DNA of 64,000 nucleotides, taken from Saprospiraceae bacterium. GTDB lineage: Bacteria; Bacteroidota; Bacteroidia; Chitinophagales; Saprospiraceae. Position 1 is the stretch's first letter, and each line of letters opens with the position of its first letter. Made by a program: the position numbers and the translations under genes. This document shows, one piece after another, positions 49,790 through 59,977 of the stretch. Below the pieces are notes generated by a model. The model searched no databases. It worked only from the letters and a program-made list of their open reading frames with translations, and was not told the origin of the DNA. Location of the stretch: the NCBI GenBank assembly GCA_041392805.1, contig JAWKLJ010000002.1, positions 511,001-575,000 of the forward strand, read 5' to 3'.

Positions 49790-52700
49790 TCACTCCCCAA
49801 CTCCCTCATTCCCAATCTTTCCCTCACCCCTACGTCCCCTACCAAAATCAATCACCGCATACACACAAGGAATCACCACCAAAGTCAATAAAGTCGACGT
49901 AACCAATCCCCCAATCACCGCCCAGGCCATAGGTGCACGCAAAGAAGCACTTTCCCCAAACCCAAAAGTTAGCGGTAACAATGCCAGGATAGTCGTAAGG
50001 CTCGTCATCAAGATGGGGCGAATTCGCTGTTGCCCCGCCTGAGCGATCGCATCGTTCTTGTCTAGCCCCGAACGTTTGAGTTGGTTGATTCGATCGACCA
50101 GGATGATGGCATCGTTGACGGCTATACCTGTCAGCATGATGACCCCGATGATGGCCATGATCCCGAAAGGCATCTGTAGCCAGTAAAAGGTGGCAATGGT
50201 CCCCACCACGGCCAAAGGAATCGTCAATAAAATAGTAAAAGGGTGAAGTAGCGATTCAAACTGAGAAGCCATCACCATGTAGACCAGGATGACAGACAAG
50301 ATCAAAGAAAAACTTAGACTTTGGAGTGATTGTTGGCGGCGTGCTTCGTCTCCTGCTACTGTGATGCTATAGTTTATTGGTAAATCAATGCCTTTGACCT
50401 GCTCGCGGATTTTGTTAGCGATAAATTCCAAGGGAATGGCCTCATCGGTTTGCGCATAAACCTTGCCGATGCGACTTTGGTTGCGATGGTGAATTTCGCG
50501 AGGCGCCGTTGAGGATTTCAAGGTGGCTATTTCGTTGAGGCGATATACTTTTTCACCACCCTTAATGGTCAGGTTTTCAAAATCATTTAAGCCTTGTTCT
50601 GGCATCTGAAGGATAATATCGATCATTTCGCCGGAGCGTTCCAGGCTGCCAGCGGTTTTGCCCTTCAGCTGATCCTGGATTTGGGTGATGACGCTGTTCA
50701 TATCCAGGTTATACAAGCCCAATTTGAAGCGATCGAACAAGACTTCCACCTCCGGGGCGCCTTGTTCGATGGAGGTTTGCAGGTTGAGCAATTCGGGTAT
50801 GTCTGCAATTTTATCCCTTACGTCCTCGGTGAGCCTTTCGATCGTTTCGAGGTCCTCTCCTTTTATTTCCACTACCAGCGGAGCCTCTTCTGTTCTTAGG
50901 ATACTATTTAAGGACGAAACCTCGGGCGAAAAAGAGAACTTGACACCAGAAATGCCCTTGGTTACTTCATCCAAAGCAGCCATCACTTTTTGTGTTCCTA
51001 GCTTGGTGCTGTCAACCATGGCGACTTCCACGACGGCTGTATGTTCGCCCTGGAAAACAGTGGACTGCCTGTCTTCCAATTCGGTCTTAGGGCCAATATG
51101 GCTATAGATGAATTTCAAGTCTTTGTTTAAAACCTCCTCAATAATACCTTCTACATTGCTAACCGTGGCCGATGTCCGCTCTAGTACCGTTCCTTCTGGC
51201 ATTTGAAGATCAATGCGGAACTTCTTGGTGGAGGCGCCAGGCATGAATTCGGTGCCAATGGAAGGATAGACATATACGGCTCCGGCGACGAGTGAGATGG
51301 CCAAGAGGATAACGACCCACCTCCATTTCAGGACGCCCCTTAGAAAACGGCCATACATCCCCAATTGTACCGATGTTGATGCTTTCCGTACCTGGCGGTG
51401 GCGATAAAGCCGATCGTATAACATAGGAATGAGGAAAATCGCAACAAAGAGCGAAGACAACAGCGAAAAAGCCACCGTCCAGGCCTGGTCTTTGAACAAT
51501 TCTCCTGCGGCATCCTGTAAATAAATGACCGGCAGAAAGACGATAATGGTGGTCAGGGTAGAGGCGGTGATAGCGCCGCCAACTTCGGCGGTTCCTTCGA
51601 TGGCGGCCGTGGTCGCATCAGCGCCAGCTTCGTGGTTCCGAAAAATATTCTCTAAAACAACGATGGCATTATCGACCAGCATGCCCGCTCCGAGTGCCAA
51701 ACCTCCCAAAGTCATAATATTGATGGTCAGCCCATTGAAATACATCAAAGTGAAAGTGGCAACGATCGAGATGGGAATAGCAATGCTTATGATCAAAGTG
51801 GTGCCAAAGCGGCGCAAGAAAAGAAATAAAATGCCAACTGCTAGTAAAATGCCGATCAGCGCCGTTTCCTTAACCTCATCCACTGCATTTTTAATAAAGA
51901 TGCCTTGATTGGAAATGATTTCAAATTGGTAGCCAGGCAAGGCTTGTTGAATCACGACCAAGGCCTCAGTGATTTCTTCCACGGCTTTGACCGTATTGAA
52001 CTTGTTTTCCTTGTAAATCGACAAACCAATGCAGCGGCGGCCATTGATACGCACAATGTTTTGTGGAGGTTTGTTGACAAAGGTCGTTTCTGCCACGTCT
52101 TTGAGGTAAATGGGCGCCCGGTTGGTCTGGGTATTCGCCTCGCTTTCCGTCGTTGCCTGGGTAGCCGTTGGAAGGGCTTGCCCTTCTTTATATCCGATGA
52201 TCAGATCGTCAAAGTCAGCTTCGGTTTCCAACATGCCGACCCCTTTAACCGTGTATTGTAATCCCAATTCCTGTACAGTCCCTCCGGCAACATTCTGGTT
52301 GAAACCCTGTATTTTTTGTGCAATATCGTCAAGACTCAGTTGAAAGGATTCCAGTTTGTACGGCACCGTTTTTATCAGAACTTCTTGTTCCTGCTGACCT
52401 GAAAGGGTAACTTGCGCCACACCTTCCAGACGCACCAATTCCTTGCTGACATAATTATCGCAGACTTTTCTGAGTTCATTTAGGTCTTCTATGGTCTTAT
52501 GCGCAACGCCAATGAGCATAATCGGTGCACTATTCGGATCATATTGGGTGACGATGATGCGGTCCAGCTCGCCACCTTGGTTAAAATCGTTGAGTGCTTT
52601 TTGCAGATCAAGGAAAGCTTCATCCATGTCTTTTTCCCAGCTGTATTCCACGGTCAATTGGGCAGAGCCAATGCGGGTAACACTAGATACCAGGGTGACA

Positions 52701-52930
52701 CCCCCTTGCCTCATGCTGAGGGCCTCAATCTGTTCTATATATTGTTTCTCGATTTCCTCGGGCGATTTTTCGCCGGCTTGTATTTCGACAAAAAGCCGGG
52801 GTGAGTTTAGGTCGGGAAACAGATCAACCCCTAGCCGGCTGTAAGAAATGTAGCCTAAGATGCAAATAGCCAGCACCATCATGAGAATAGTGACTGGGAA
52901 ATCGACGGCAAATTGAATCAGTTTTTTCAT
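49790..52930 (-). CDS. RND-family efflux permease
   Basis: The 1046-residue protein has the HAE1-type RND layout: TM1 (residues about 8-28), LFPDLNSPRLFVEIQAGEKS at the start of the porter domain, GLALGAGMLVDNAIVVLENIF with the proton-relay Asp in TM4, AGDEARRQQSLQSL, and the TM10-11 string GIAVNDAIILVDRINQLKRSG. It starts with an ATGA overlap with the MFP gene, so the two are coupled. With the MFP and TolC proteins it should form a tripartite pump. Together with the adjacent RND-ABC fusion it could make a heteromeric trimer, as MdtB/MdtC do (inference). Confidence 0.93.
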   Translation of the reverse strand: MKKLIQFAVDFPVTILMMVLAICILGYISYSRLGVDLFPDLNSPRLFVEIQAGEKSPEEIEKQYIEQIEALSMRQGGVTLVSSVTRIGSAQLTVEYSWEKDMDEAFLDLQKALNDFNQGGELDRIIVTQYDPNSAPIMLIGVAHKTIEDLNELRKVCDNYVSKELVRLEGVAQVTLSGQQEQEVLIKTVPYKLESFQLSLDDIAQKIQGFNQNVAGGTVQELGLQYTVKGVGMLETEADFDDLIIGYKEGQALPTATQATTESEANTQTNRAPIYLKDVAETTFVNKPPQNIVRINGRRCIGLSIYKENKFNTVKAVEEITEALVVIQQALPGYQFEIISNQGIFIKNAVDEVKETALIGILLAVGILFLFLRRFGTTLIISIAIPISIVATFTLMYFNGLTINIMTLGGLALGAGMLVDNAIVVLENIFRNHEAGADATTAAIEGTAEVGGAITASTLTTIIVFLPVIYLQDAAGELFKDQAWTVAFSLLSSLFVAIFLIPMLYDRLYRHRQVRKASTSVQLGMYGRFLRGVLKWRWVVILLAISLVAGAVYVYPSIGTEFMPGASTKKFRIDLQMPEGTVLERTSATVSNVEGIIEEVLNKDLKFIYSHIGPKTELEDRQSTVFQGEHTAVVEVAMVDSTKLGTQKVMAALDEVTKGISGVKFSFSPEVSSLNSILRTEEAPLVVEIKGEDLETIERLTEDVRDKIADIPELLNLQTSIEQGAPEVEVLFDRFKLGLYNLDMNSVITQIQDQLKGKTAGSLERSGEMIDIILQMPEQGLNDFENLTIKGGEKVYRLNEIATLKSSTAPREIHHRNQSRIGKVYAQTDEAIPLEFIANKIREQVKGIDLPINYSITVAGDEARRQQSLQSLSFSLILSVILVYMVMASQFESLLHPFTILLTIPLAVVGTIATFYWLQMPFGIMAIIGVIMLTGIAVNDAIILVDRINQLKRSGLDKNDAIAQAGQQRIRPILMTSLTTILALLPLTFGFGESASLRAPMAWAVIGGLVTSTLLTLVVIPCVYAVIDFGRGRRGEGKIGNEGVGE

Positions 52931-53982
52931 TTCAATACTTTCACTTTGGACTTATCACGCAATGTTTCGAACCCTTTGATCACCAGGCGCTCGTTTTCTT
53001 CCAGGCCACTGACGACCTCAATCATTTCTTCATTTTCCAAGCCGGTTTCGATGATTCGTTCGAAGGCTGTATTTTCATTGACTACAAAAACCCGCTTGCC
53101 CCGTTGATCGGATATAATTACTTCCTTTGGAATCACAATGATGTCATTCTTTTGATTGACTTTGATCAATGTTTTGACGAACATACCGGGGCGAATGAGC
53201 AATTTGGGGTTGTTGAAGCGGACTTTCCCCAGGTAGGTACGCGTATTGACGTCGATGGCTGGCGACATTTCCGTGACGGTGCCGATCAAGGTGTCATTGG
53301 GTAGGCTGTAATTGGTGATTTGTACCTTTTGACCCGTTTTTATTTCGGCCATGGTGTTTTCCGGTAGGCTGACATCTACATACATAGTCGAGTAGTCCAT
53401 GATCTTGGCCAAGGCGGCTCCTTGTTGAATCTGGCTATTTTGGGTGTAGTGGGGAAGCTCTACAATGACACCCGTAATGGGGAAGTCGACTTTCATTTTT
53501 TCCAACCTGATTTCGGCGCTTTCAAGATCGTTTTGGGCTTGGGTAAGTTGCAACTCAGCATTGCGCAACTCGCGCAATGTAACCCCGCCCTTATCATAAA
53601 CAGATTTTTGTTTCTCATATTCTTGCTTTGCCAGGTCGAGATTCATTTTGACGGACTCCAAACCAATGCTGTTGACATATTCCTTGTCTTCAATTTCGAT
53701 AAAGGCTTGTCCGACTTTCACCCGGTCGCCTAGCTGAAAGGGGCGATTGAAGGTAGGGTGGTTTTTCATGATGTATTTACCACCAATGCTGGCGTTCAGG
53801 TCCATCATTTTTTCGGCTATGGCATTGCCGGTAGCAATGGTGTGTCGCGACAGCGAAGCCGTTTTGATCTCCATTACAGATACGGGCGCAGCTAAGTCAA
53901 CCGTTGGGCTTTCTTCCTCTTGTTGGTTACAGGCCCATAAGGTCATTAAAGCAAAGAGGAGGATATGAATTTGTTTTTTCAC
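52927..53982 (-). CDS. Efflux membrane fusion protein (HlyD/AcrA family)
   Basis: The GTG at 53982 is the only plausible start. It gives a lipoprotein signal, KKQIHILLFALMTLWACNQ (lipobox Cys18). The 351-residue protein has a lipoyl/barrel-sandwich segment (KVGQAFIEIEDKEYVNSIG), a coiled-coil hairpin (LRNAELQLTQAQNDLESAEIR is split over about 155-175), the second half-lipoyl (IQQGAALAKIMDYSTMYVD) and a beta-barrel. It links the RND pump to TolC across the periplasm. It overlaps the RND gene by four bases. Confidence 0.9.
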   Translation of the reverse strand: MKKQIHILLFALMTLWACNQQEEESPTVDLAAPVSVMEIKTASLSRHTIATGNAIAEKMMDLNASIGGKYIMKNHPTFNRPFQLGDRVKVGQAFIEIEDKEYVNSIGLESVKMNLDLAKQEYEKQKSVYDKGGVTLRELRNAELQLTQAQNDLESAEIRLEKMKVDFPITGVIVELPHYTQNSQIQQGAALAKIMDYSTMYVDVSLPENTMAEIKTGQKVQITNYSLPNDTLIGTVTEMSPAIDVNTRTYLGKVRFNNPKLLIRPGMFVKTLIKVNQKNDIIVIPKEVIISDQRGKRVFVVNENTAFERIIETGLENEEMIEVVSGLEENERLVIKGFETLRDKSKVKVLK

Positions 53983-54018
53983 GAGTTGTAGTTTTAAGGT
54001 TTTCTATGTTCCAGTTAC

Positions 54019-55503
54019 CTAATTACTTGGCAATGCTACGGAAACCGGTTCCTGTTTTTCCCAATCAAAAAGCGTAAGAATTTTTAGGTCCAATAATTGC
54101 GTCTTGTAATTGATCAAGGCCTGAGCGTAGGAAATTTTATTGTTGGATAATTGGTTCTGAAACTGGTTTAGCTCAATCCCACTCAGGTCGCCATTGATAT
54201 ATCTTTCGAGGTTTATTTCGTACGTTAATTGAGCATTGTCCACACTTTTTTTAGCAATTTCGATTCGTGGCATTTGGGTTTGGATACTGCGAAAGGCGCG
54301 GCGGATATCCATTCTGATTTGCTTTTGATCCTCTTGAAGGTCCAGCCGCTGGGCTTGCATCGACACTTCCTGGGAATGTATCCGGGCCTTGCGTTCGCCC
54401 CAATCAAAGATCGGAATGTTCACTTGCAGGCTAACGCTGGGGTTGCGGGTGGGGCGATCGTACACTTTGTTAAACACTTCGTTGTCACCAAAAATACCCA
54501 GCGTCAATTGGAGATCAGCTCGAAATTCGTTCAGCGATTTGGTTCTTTCCAGGTCAAAGAATGATTTTTCGATATTGATTCGGCGTTGTCGGAGTTCCAT
54601 GCGTGATTTTAAGGCAAAATCAATGGCCTTTTCCAAATCGACGACGACTGGCTTGGCATCCAAGGCAGTTATTAATTGAATATCTTCATCGAGGTCCATT
54701 CCGATTTCCCTTTTGAATGCTTCCTCTGCATTGGCCAGGGCAAGTTCATTGTCCTGCACCGCCAACTGGGCATTGGCGAAGTTCAAATCGGCCTGGTAAA
54801 ACTCTTCCTGGGCCAACAGGCCGGCTTCTACCTTATTTTTGACAATCTCGAAATTGTTGGTGGTATTAGCCAATTCTTCCTTGGCAATCTCCAGATTCAG
54901 TTGGGCCAGGTAGACATCGAAGAATTGGCTCGTAATGGTTCTTTCGAGGGTGAGCCGTTGGATGGCGTATTCCAGGCTTGCATTTTCATAATTCAATTCC
55001 AATTCATTCAACTGCATTTTCCGGCGATTGAAGGTGAAAATCGGTTGATTGATGGCTAAGTATAAGTTGTTATAAAAAGCCTTGTTGGAGTTCTTGCCAA
55101 GTCCGGCAATTTCTGTTTCATTACTCCGCCAACTGAAAGCGTTGATTAAGGCAATAGTGCCATCCGTTTTCAAGATGGGCTGATCTACCCGGAAAGTCCC
55201 GGAAGAAAACATCTCAATATTCGTGAACCACTGCGAAAACTGGTTGTCGAAGCGCCGGTTGTTGCTAAAACTAAAGGGATCGGCGGTTAGTGAAAACCGC
55301 GACTTCAGGGAAGCCCTTTCGGCTTGCAAATTATATTGATATTGCTCGATGTTCATTAATGATCGCTGGATAGAGGGACTGCCTTTTTCCGCAATGGCCA
55401 TAGCCGATTCCAGGGTGATGGGGGTTTGGGCCAGGGCAGGCGCATACACAGACAGCCATGCCAGGAACAGAAACGGAAGGATGAGTTTGTTGTTATTGCT
55501 CAT
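54019..55503 (-). CDS. TolC-family outer-membrane efflux protein
   Basis: The 494-residue protein has a signal peptide ending PALAQT and two TolC repeats: ITLESAMAIAEKGSPSIQRS at the start, long coiled-coil helices with YEIQRLTLERTI-like sequence, and the second repeat beginning DLEKAIDFALKSRMELRQRR, then PSVSLQVNIPIFDWGERKA. It forms the outer-membrane duct for the RND pumps and perhaps for the ABC parts of the cluster. It lies 36 bp upstream of the MFP gene. Confidence 0.92.
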   Translation of the reverse strand: MSNNNKLILPFLFLAWLSVYAPALAQTPITLESAMAIAEKGSPSIQRSLMNIEQYQYNLQAERASLKSRFSLTADPFSFSNNRRFDNQFSQWFTNIEMFSSGTFRVDQPILKTDGTIALINAFSWRSNETEIAGLGKNSNKAFYNNLYLAINQPIFTFNRRKMQLNELELNYENASLEYAIQRLTLERTITSQFFDVYLAQLNLEIAKEELANTTNNFEIVKNKVEAGLLAQEEFYQADLNFANAQLAVQDNELALANAEEAFKREIGMDLDEDIQLITALDAKPVVVDLEKAIDFALKSRMELRQRRINIEKSFFDLERTKSLNEFRADLQLTLGIFGDNEVFNKVYDRPTRNPSVSLQVNIPIFDWGERKARIHSQEVSMQAQRLDLQEDQKQIRMDIRRAFRSIQTQMPRIEIAKKSVDNAQLTYEINLERYINGDLSGIELNQFQNQLSNNKISYAQALINYKTQLLDLKILTLFDWEKQEPVSVALPSN

Positions 55504-55533
55504 GCTTTATCTATTGTTAAAAAGTGCTTTAAA

Positions 55534-58500
55534 TCAATCCACTCTGACCAGTTTCACCGCATCAGCGAAAATAGCCCGTAACTTGGATTCATTGCTTAAA
55601 GTAATAGTGATCGTATCGGATGTAAAGGAATAGTCGCCCAGGGAAATCCAGCCGTCCGGGGTTTCCCGATTTAATTCAATTTTTGGCCGATCAATACCAT
55701 TTTCGTGGGGGATGGCAAATTGGTAACTGCCTTTTTGGTTGCGGTCCCAATTAAAAGATTCATCCTTATATACATGGTAAAAAACGTCATAACGGCCTGG
55801 CTTAGTGATGGGGATTTTCCACTTTGCTTCCTTTGAGCCATCCCCGGCTTTGATGTAAAAGGCAGACCTGACGAATTCGCCAAAGAAACGATCATTCGTC
55901 GTGGCGGTCCAGTTGAAAGGCGCCCGCCAAACCTGGGTGCCTTGGTACTTGAAATCTTCCTCCTCTTTGGCTTTTAACCACTTGCGAAGTCGGCTGACTT
56001 CCTCGTAATGGGAAAATTCAAAAGCTTGGCTCTCATTATCGATAATGATTTCTCGAGCATTTTCATAAAGAATGGGCTGGTCGATCAGCACTTGTTTCTC
56101 TTGGGCATTGACAACCGTCGTTTTATTGATTTGGTCAAAGTTGTATTCGAGTTGATTGGGCAGATTGCCAGAAGCAAGTGTATTGATTTGAATACCAGTG
56201 GGTTCGGTCACTGACAGATAATAAACTTCCTTCGTTTGACCTGGTTCCAGGTACAGTAATTTTTCTGGGGCATCTCCTGGTCGTAGCGAATATTTTATGA
56301 CCCCTTCGGCGGTTCCAAGATTGGAAGCGATGAATCGAACCCTGGTCATTTCGTGATGCTCTGCTAGCACCTTCTCTGCAACGGGGGTACTGATCAGGTA
56401 GCGAGGCAATTCCGTTTCCTTAAACCATTTAGCCATCAGTTGGGATACATCTACGCCAAATTCGGTCTGAAGCTGGGCATTGAAATCATTAAAATCTAAG
56501 TTTTTAAAACGGTTTTCGCGAAGCAAACGACTGATAAAGGTCCGAAAGTTTTTAGTGTCGGCTTTGGCCTGGATCATCGAAAAAAGCATATCCCCCTTCA
56601 ATTCGATGACATTGTCAATCAAGGCTTGGTTTTCGGTCAAGGTCAATATCTCCGAAAAGGGTTTTTCCTGCAAGACCATATTGGCCAATTCGTATTGGGT
56701 GCTGCCACTAGATTGCCGAACCCAATCCGGCTGTGTACTTCCTTCACCCCTGAGGTAAGATTCAAAAACGCGATTCAATACCGGCCATTCCTCAGAGTCC
56801 AGGTTGTTGCACATCTCATACAGTTGCACAAACTGATAATAGGGGTTGATGGACTCTTCGACCACCGTTCTTTGGTTATCGTTATTGGTATTTACATTTT
56901 TGAAACGAAAAAATTCTTCTAAAAAGCTATTAAATACCCGCAGCTGCAGCTCCTCTGGGGTGCGATCCCTGTTCTGTCTCCACCTCGAACTCCTTTTGAC
57001 CGAGCCATTAAAATCAAGGCGCCGGGAATACATGCCCTTCTCTGGAAAATAAACGAGGCCGGGTTGGTTGGTCTCATGGATGGAGGTCCAGGTGCGGTCG
57101 TAGGACATGAATTGGCCAGGCACCTCCACAATGTCAAATGTTTTGAATGGATATTTGAGGTCCGATTTACGTTCGAAATCGCCCAGTCGTTCGCGAATGA
57201 TCACCGGTAAGGTATCTCGGATAGCTGGAAAGGCGGTCTTGAAATAATCATGCCCCTCGATGCAGTATACCGAAAAAGTGAGGCTGTCGACTTCAATGCT
57301 GCTCTTTTGATAATTCCCGATGGATAAAGACAATTGCGAAATGGCAAAATCTCGGTCAAAAGCATAGGTGTTTTCAGCTGTTTCTTTGGTTTCGCCAATA
57401 GAAACGGGAAACAACCCAGGTAAGGTGCTTACGGTCAGTTGGTAGTTGATGAAATCCTTTCGATACCAGGTGGGGGATTGGTCGCTATACCCCACGCCGG
57501 CTTGGAGGTACCATTGGGCTTCTGGGGTTAGCAACAAGAAATTAGGCTCCGTGAAGGCGTACCTGCGGCCGATATCAAATACGGTGAAATCTGATCTTTG
57601 GTACTTGGTCTCACGGTCGATATCCAAAAAACAAGCATTTTCTTCAATCTTGCCATGGTAGGTGATCGTCCATTTAACGGGGCTCCCTTTCGCAAGGGGC
57701 GTAGCAGTGCGGACCAGTAGTAAATTAACCTTGCGTTCAAAGTCTAGCGGCTGGTCACCATCCGTGACCGAGCTTACCTCCAGGCCTGGGTTCAGGTTAA
57801 AGGTAAATTCATTGGACGTTGTCAACGCTTGTCCACTGATTTGGGCGGTGATGGCAAAACCGTCCGCTTCCTGCGTCAGATGGATGGCGTGATCTTGGAT
57901 ATCTATTCGGGCATTCGTAGCATATTGGTTGTTCAGGGCAATGATTGCTTTGGGTAATGCGATACTTTTTTGATAGCGTTCAAAGTGTTGATACCCTAAA
58001 TAAAAGGCAGTTGAGGTAAAGCTTAGTCCTAATAGCAATGACAAGGCATTCATCAGCCGAGATTGCGGCAAGCGCCCTATTAACAAAATAGAAAAAAAGA
58101 TAAAACCCAGTCCAAAACAAGCGTACATTCCCCTAAGCGTCAAAATGGTAGTCCAATCTCCAAAGCCAACAATGTTAGAGTGAAACAAAGGCAGATAAAA
58201 GGCCATACAGTCAAATAGGTAGTTGTAACTGTGACGCAGGTAAATGAGACTAGAAAGAATAAAACCCAAAAGAAGGACGAAAGTCAGGGCCTGGTTGCGA
58301 ATCAGACACATTAACAGACAAGAAAAGCCAATCAGAAAGAGTAGGGTAGGGAGCGAAATCAACAAGGGATAATACAAGTAGGCCTGCCAGTCGACATAAG
58401 TATCCAAGGTTAATACATTAAAGATAAGCCCGAGGAGTAAGGCTGCTCCGTTGACCAGTAAAAAAATAGATAAAATGCTCCAGGTCTTGCCCAGCAAATA

Positions 58501-58809
58501 AGCAGCGTTGCTCATGGAGCGAACGTAAAAGACCTCGGTTGTATCCTGCTTGCGCTCCCGTTTGATAAATTCAGAAGATAAAAAAACGGCGATAATGGCC
58601 TGAGCCAAGTTCAACATAAACAAGTTGGCGTAAGGCATATTGGACGGGACGGCCCGATAGGCCCACTCCATATCGCCTACCTCGGAGATTTGACCCATGT
58701 TGAAGACAAAGAGCACAAACAGGGAAAGCGCTGAGAATATGCGAAAAAACCAACTGCGCATCAGTATTATTCGCTCGTACTTTGCAATAGTCCTTATTGG
58801 AGATGCCAT
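55534..58809 (-). CDS. ABC-2 permease fused to degenerate M1 aminopeptidase-like and golvesin-like domains
   Basis: The 1091-residue protein starts with six or more membrane helices of an ABC-2 permease (about residues 1-280). A large periplasmic part follows that resembles ABC-permease/M1-aminopeptidase fusions (SIHETNQPGLVYFPEKG in place of the GxMEN segment). The zinc motif HExxH with downstream Glu, required for M1 activity, is not found; HHEMTR near residue 830 does not fit. The last 120 residues (KWKIPITKPGRYDVFYHVYK, WISLGDYSF, AIFADAVKLVRVD) look like a golvesin/Xly-type carbohydrate-binding beta-sandwich. It is probably non-peptidolytic and may sense or bind envelope glycan (inference). 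The partner ATPase is encoded 133 bp upstream. Confidence 0.82.
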   Translation of the reverse strand: MASPIRTIAKYERIILMRSWFFRIFSALSLFVLFVFNMGQISEVGDMEWAYRAVPSNMPYANLFMLNLAQAIIAVFLSSEFIKRERKQDTTEVFYVRSMSNAAYLLGKTWSILSIFLLVNGAALLLGLIFNVLTLDTYVDWQAYLYYPLLISLPTLLFLIGFSCLLMCLIRNQALTFVLLLGFILSSLIYLRHSYNYLFDCMAFYLPLFHSNIVGFGDWTTILTLRGMYACFGLGFIFFSILLIGRLPQSRLMNALSLLLGLSFTSTAFYLGYQHFERYQKSIALPKAIIALNNQYATNARIDIQDHAIHLTQEADGFAITAQISGQALTTSNEFTFNLNPGLEVSSVTDGDQPLDFERKVNLLLVRTATPLAKGSPVKWTITYHGKIEENACFLDIDRETKYQRSDFTVFDIGRRYAFTEPNFLLLTPEAQWYLQAGVGYSDQSPTWYRKDFINYQLTVSTLPGLFPVSIGETKETAENTYAFDRDFAISQLSLSIGNYQKSSIEVDSLTFSVYCIEGHDYFKTAFPAIRDTLPVIIRERLGDFERKSDLKYPFKTFDIVEVPGQFMSYDRTWTSIHETNQPGLVYFPEKGMYSRRLDFNGSVKRSSRWRQNRDRTPEELQLRVFNSFLEEFFRFKNVNTNNDNQRTVVEESINPYYQFVQLYEMCNNLDSEEWPVLNRVFESYLRGEGSTQPDWVRQSSGSTQYELANMVLQEKPFSEILTLTENQALIDNVIELKGDMLFSMIQAKADTKNFRTFISRLLRENRFKNLDFNDFNAQLQTEFGVDVSQLMAKWFKETELPRYLISTPVAEKVLAEHHEMTRVRFIASNLGTAEGVIKYSLRPGDAPEKLLYLEPGQTKEVYYLSVTEPTGIQINTLASGNLPNQLEYNFDQINKTTVVNAQEKQVLIDQPILYENAREIIIDNESQAFEFSHYEEVSRLRKWLKAKEEEDFKYQGTQVWRAPFNWTATTNDRFFGEFVRSAFYIKAGDGSKEAKWKIPITKPGRYDVFYHVYKDESFNWDRNQKGSYQFAIPHENGIDRPKIELNRETPDGWISLGDYSFTSDTITITLSNESKLRAIFADAVKLVRVD

Positions 58810-58942
58810 TGTCGTTTTATTACAACTACATAGGTAGTCATCAATGAATCAAATACTTTAATAATATAAAACATCGCAAACAGCCATAAGCTTAGTCGCA
58901 AAGGGACCTATGCTTAAACCACTTGTTTTTAATGACGCCCAG

Positions 58943-59842
58943 TTATGACAAGCTTAACGCCTGATGCTTTAGCGTATGCTCTACAAAGTAGACATAGGCA
59001 TGCTCTAAATTTGGCGTAACCACCTCAGCATCATAACCTTGTACGTCATCTGCGACGACTGTGACTTTCCACCCTTCTTGCTGCATCACGGTAGCCACAA
59101 CCTGGTATTTTTGATTCACTTCCACATATTCCTTTTCCGTTGTATAAATCGACCAAACATGGCCTTGAGCCTGTTGGATGAGTTCTTCAGGAGAGCCGGT
59201 AAAGGCTAACTCTCCTCGATTGAGTAAAGCCATGTGTTCGCAGGTGCTGGAAATATCAGCTACGATATGCGTTGAGAGGATGATGATAACATCCTGCGAA
59301 CTCAAACGTGCTAACAAGTTTCGAAAACGAATGCGTTCTTCGGGATCAAGGCCTGTAGTCGGTTCGTCGACGATGACGATTTTCGGGTCATTGATCAGGG
59401 CCTGGGCGATGCCCAAGCGCCGTTTCATACCACCCGATAGTTTACCCGCTTTGCGATTGCGTACATCAAAGAGGGCCACTTCTTCCAACATTTGATCCAC
59501 TGCTTGCCTTCGTTTTTTGCCATTGTTCATCCCTGCTAGCCGAGCGGCATAGTCAAGGAATTCATAGGTTTTGAGATTGGAGAAAAAACTGAAATCTTGG
59601 GGCAAATAGCCTAGCATGCTCCGCACATAGTCGCGATGGTCGGCTGCATTTTTGCCATTGACCAACACCTGGCCGCTACTGGGTTTCATCAAAGTCACCA
59701 GAATGCGCATTAGGCTGGACTTGCCCGCTCCATTTGGCCCCAAAAGCCCAAACATGCCTTCGTTGATGTCGAGATTGACATCTTTCAAGGCGTGATTGCC
59801 GTTGGGATAAACCTTATTGAGACCCTGGATGGAGATATTCAT
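58943..59842 (-). CDS. ABC transporter ATP-binding protein
   Basis: The 299-residue protein has Walker A GPNGAGKSS, the Q-loop near GYLPQDFSFFSNLKTYEFL, signature LSGGMKRRLGIAQAL, Walker B IVIVDEPTTGLDPEERIRF and the switch STH. Its C-terminal half aligns closely with the ATPase domain of the RND-ABC fusion (shared IRFRNLL, GSPEELIQ/GSPQEMLQ and VW-Y strings), so the two are paralogues. It is the first gene of the minus-strand efflux cluster and should pair with the ABC permease at 55534. Confidence 0.93.
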   Translation of the reverse strand: MNISIQGLNKVYPNGNHALKDVNLDINEGMFGLLGPNGAGKSSLMRILVTLMKPSSGQVLVNGKNAADHRDYVRSMLGYLPQDFSFFSNLKTYEFLDYAARLAGMNNGKKRRQAVDQMLEEVALFDVRNRKAGKLSGGMKRRLGIAQALINDPKIVIVDEPTTGLDPEERIRFRNLLARLSSQDVIIILSTHIVADISSTCEHMALLNRGELAFTGSPEELIQQAQGHVWSIYTTEKEYVEVNQKYQVVATVMQQEGWKVTVVADDVQGYDAEVVTPNLEHAYVYFVEHTLKHQALSLS

Positions 59843-59977
59843 TGCCAGTTTTTTTGCCTGTGTTCAATTCAAATGTAGCAACTTGGTCGCGGTTTTAAGA
59901 CTTATTGATGCTATTTTCGACTAAATCTATAGTTTTCGGGGACTGGAAGGCCGATCTGATATATGGAGGGTAGGGGA

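Noticed and set aside
56330..56360. HHEMTR as an M1 zinc-binding HExxH
   Set aside because: The second His is missing at the required spacing and it lies far after the peptidase-like segment.
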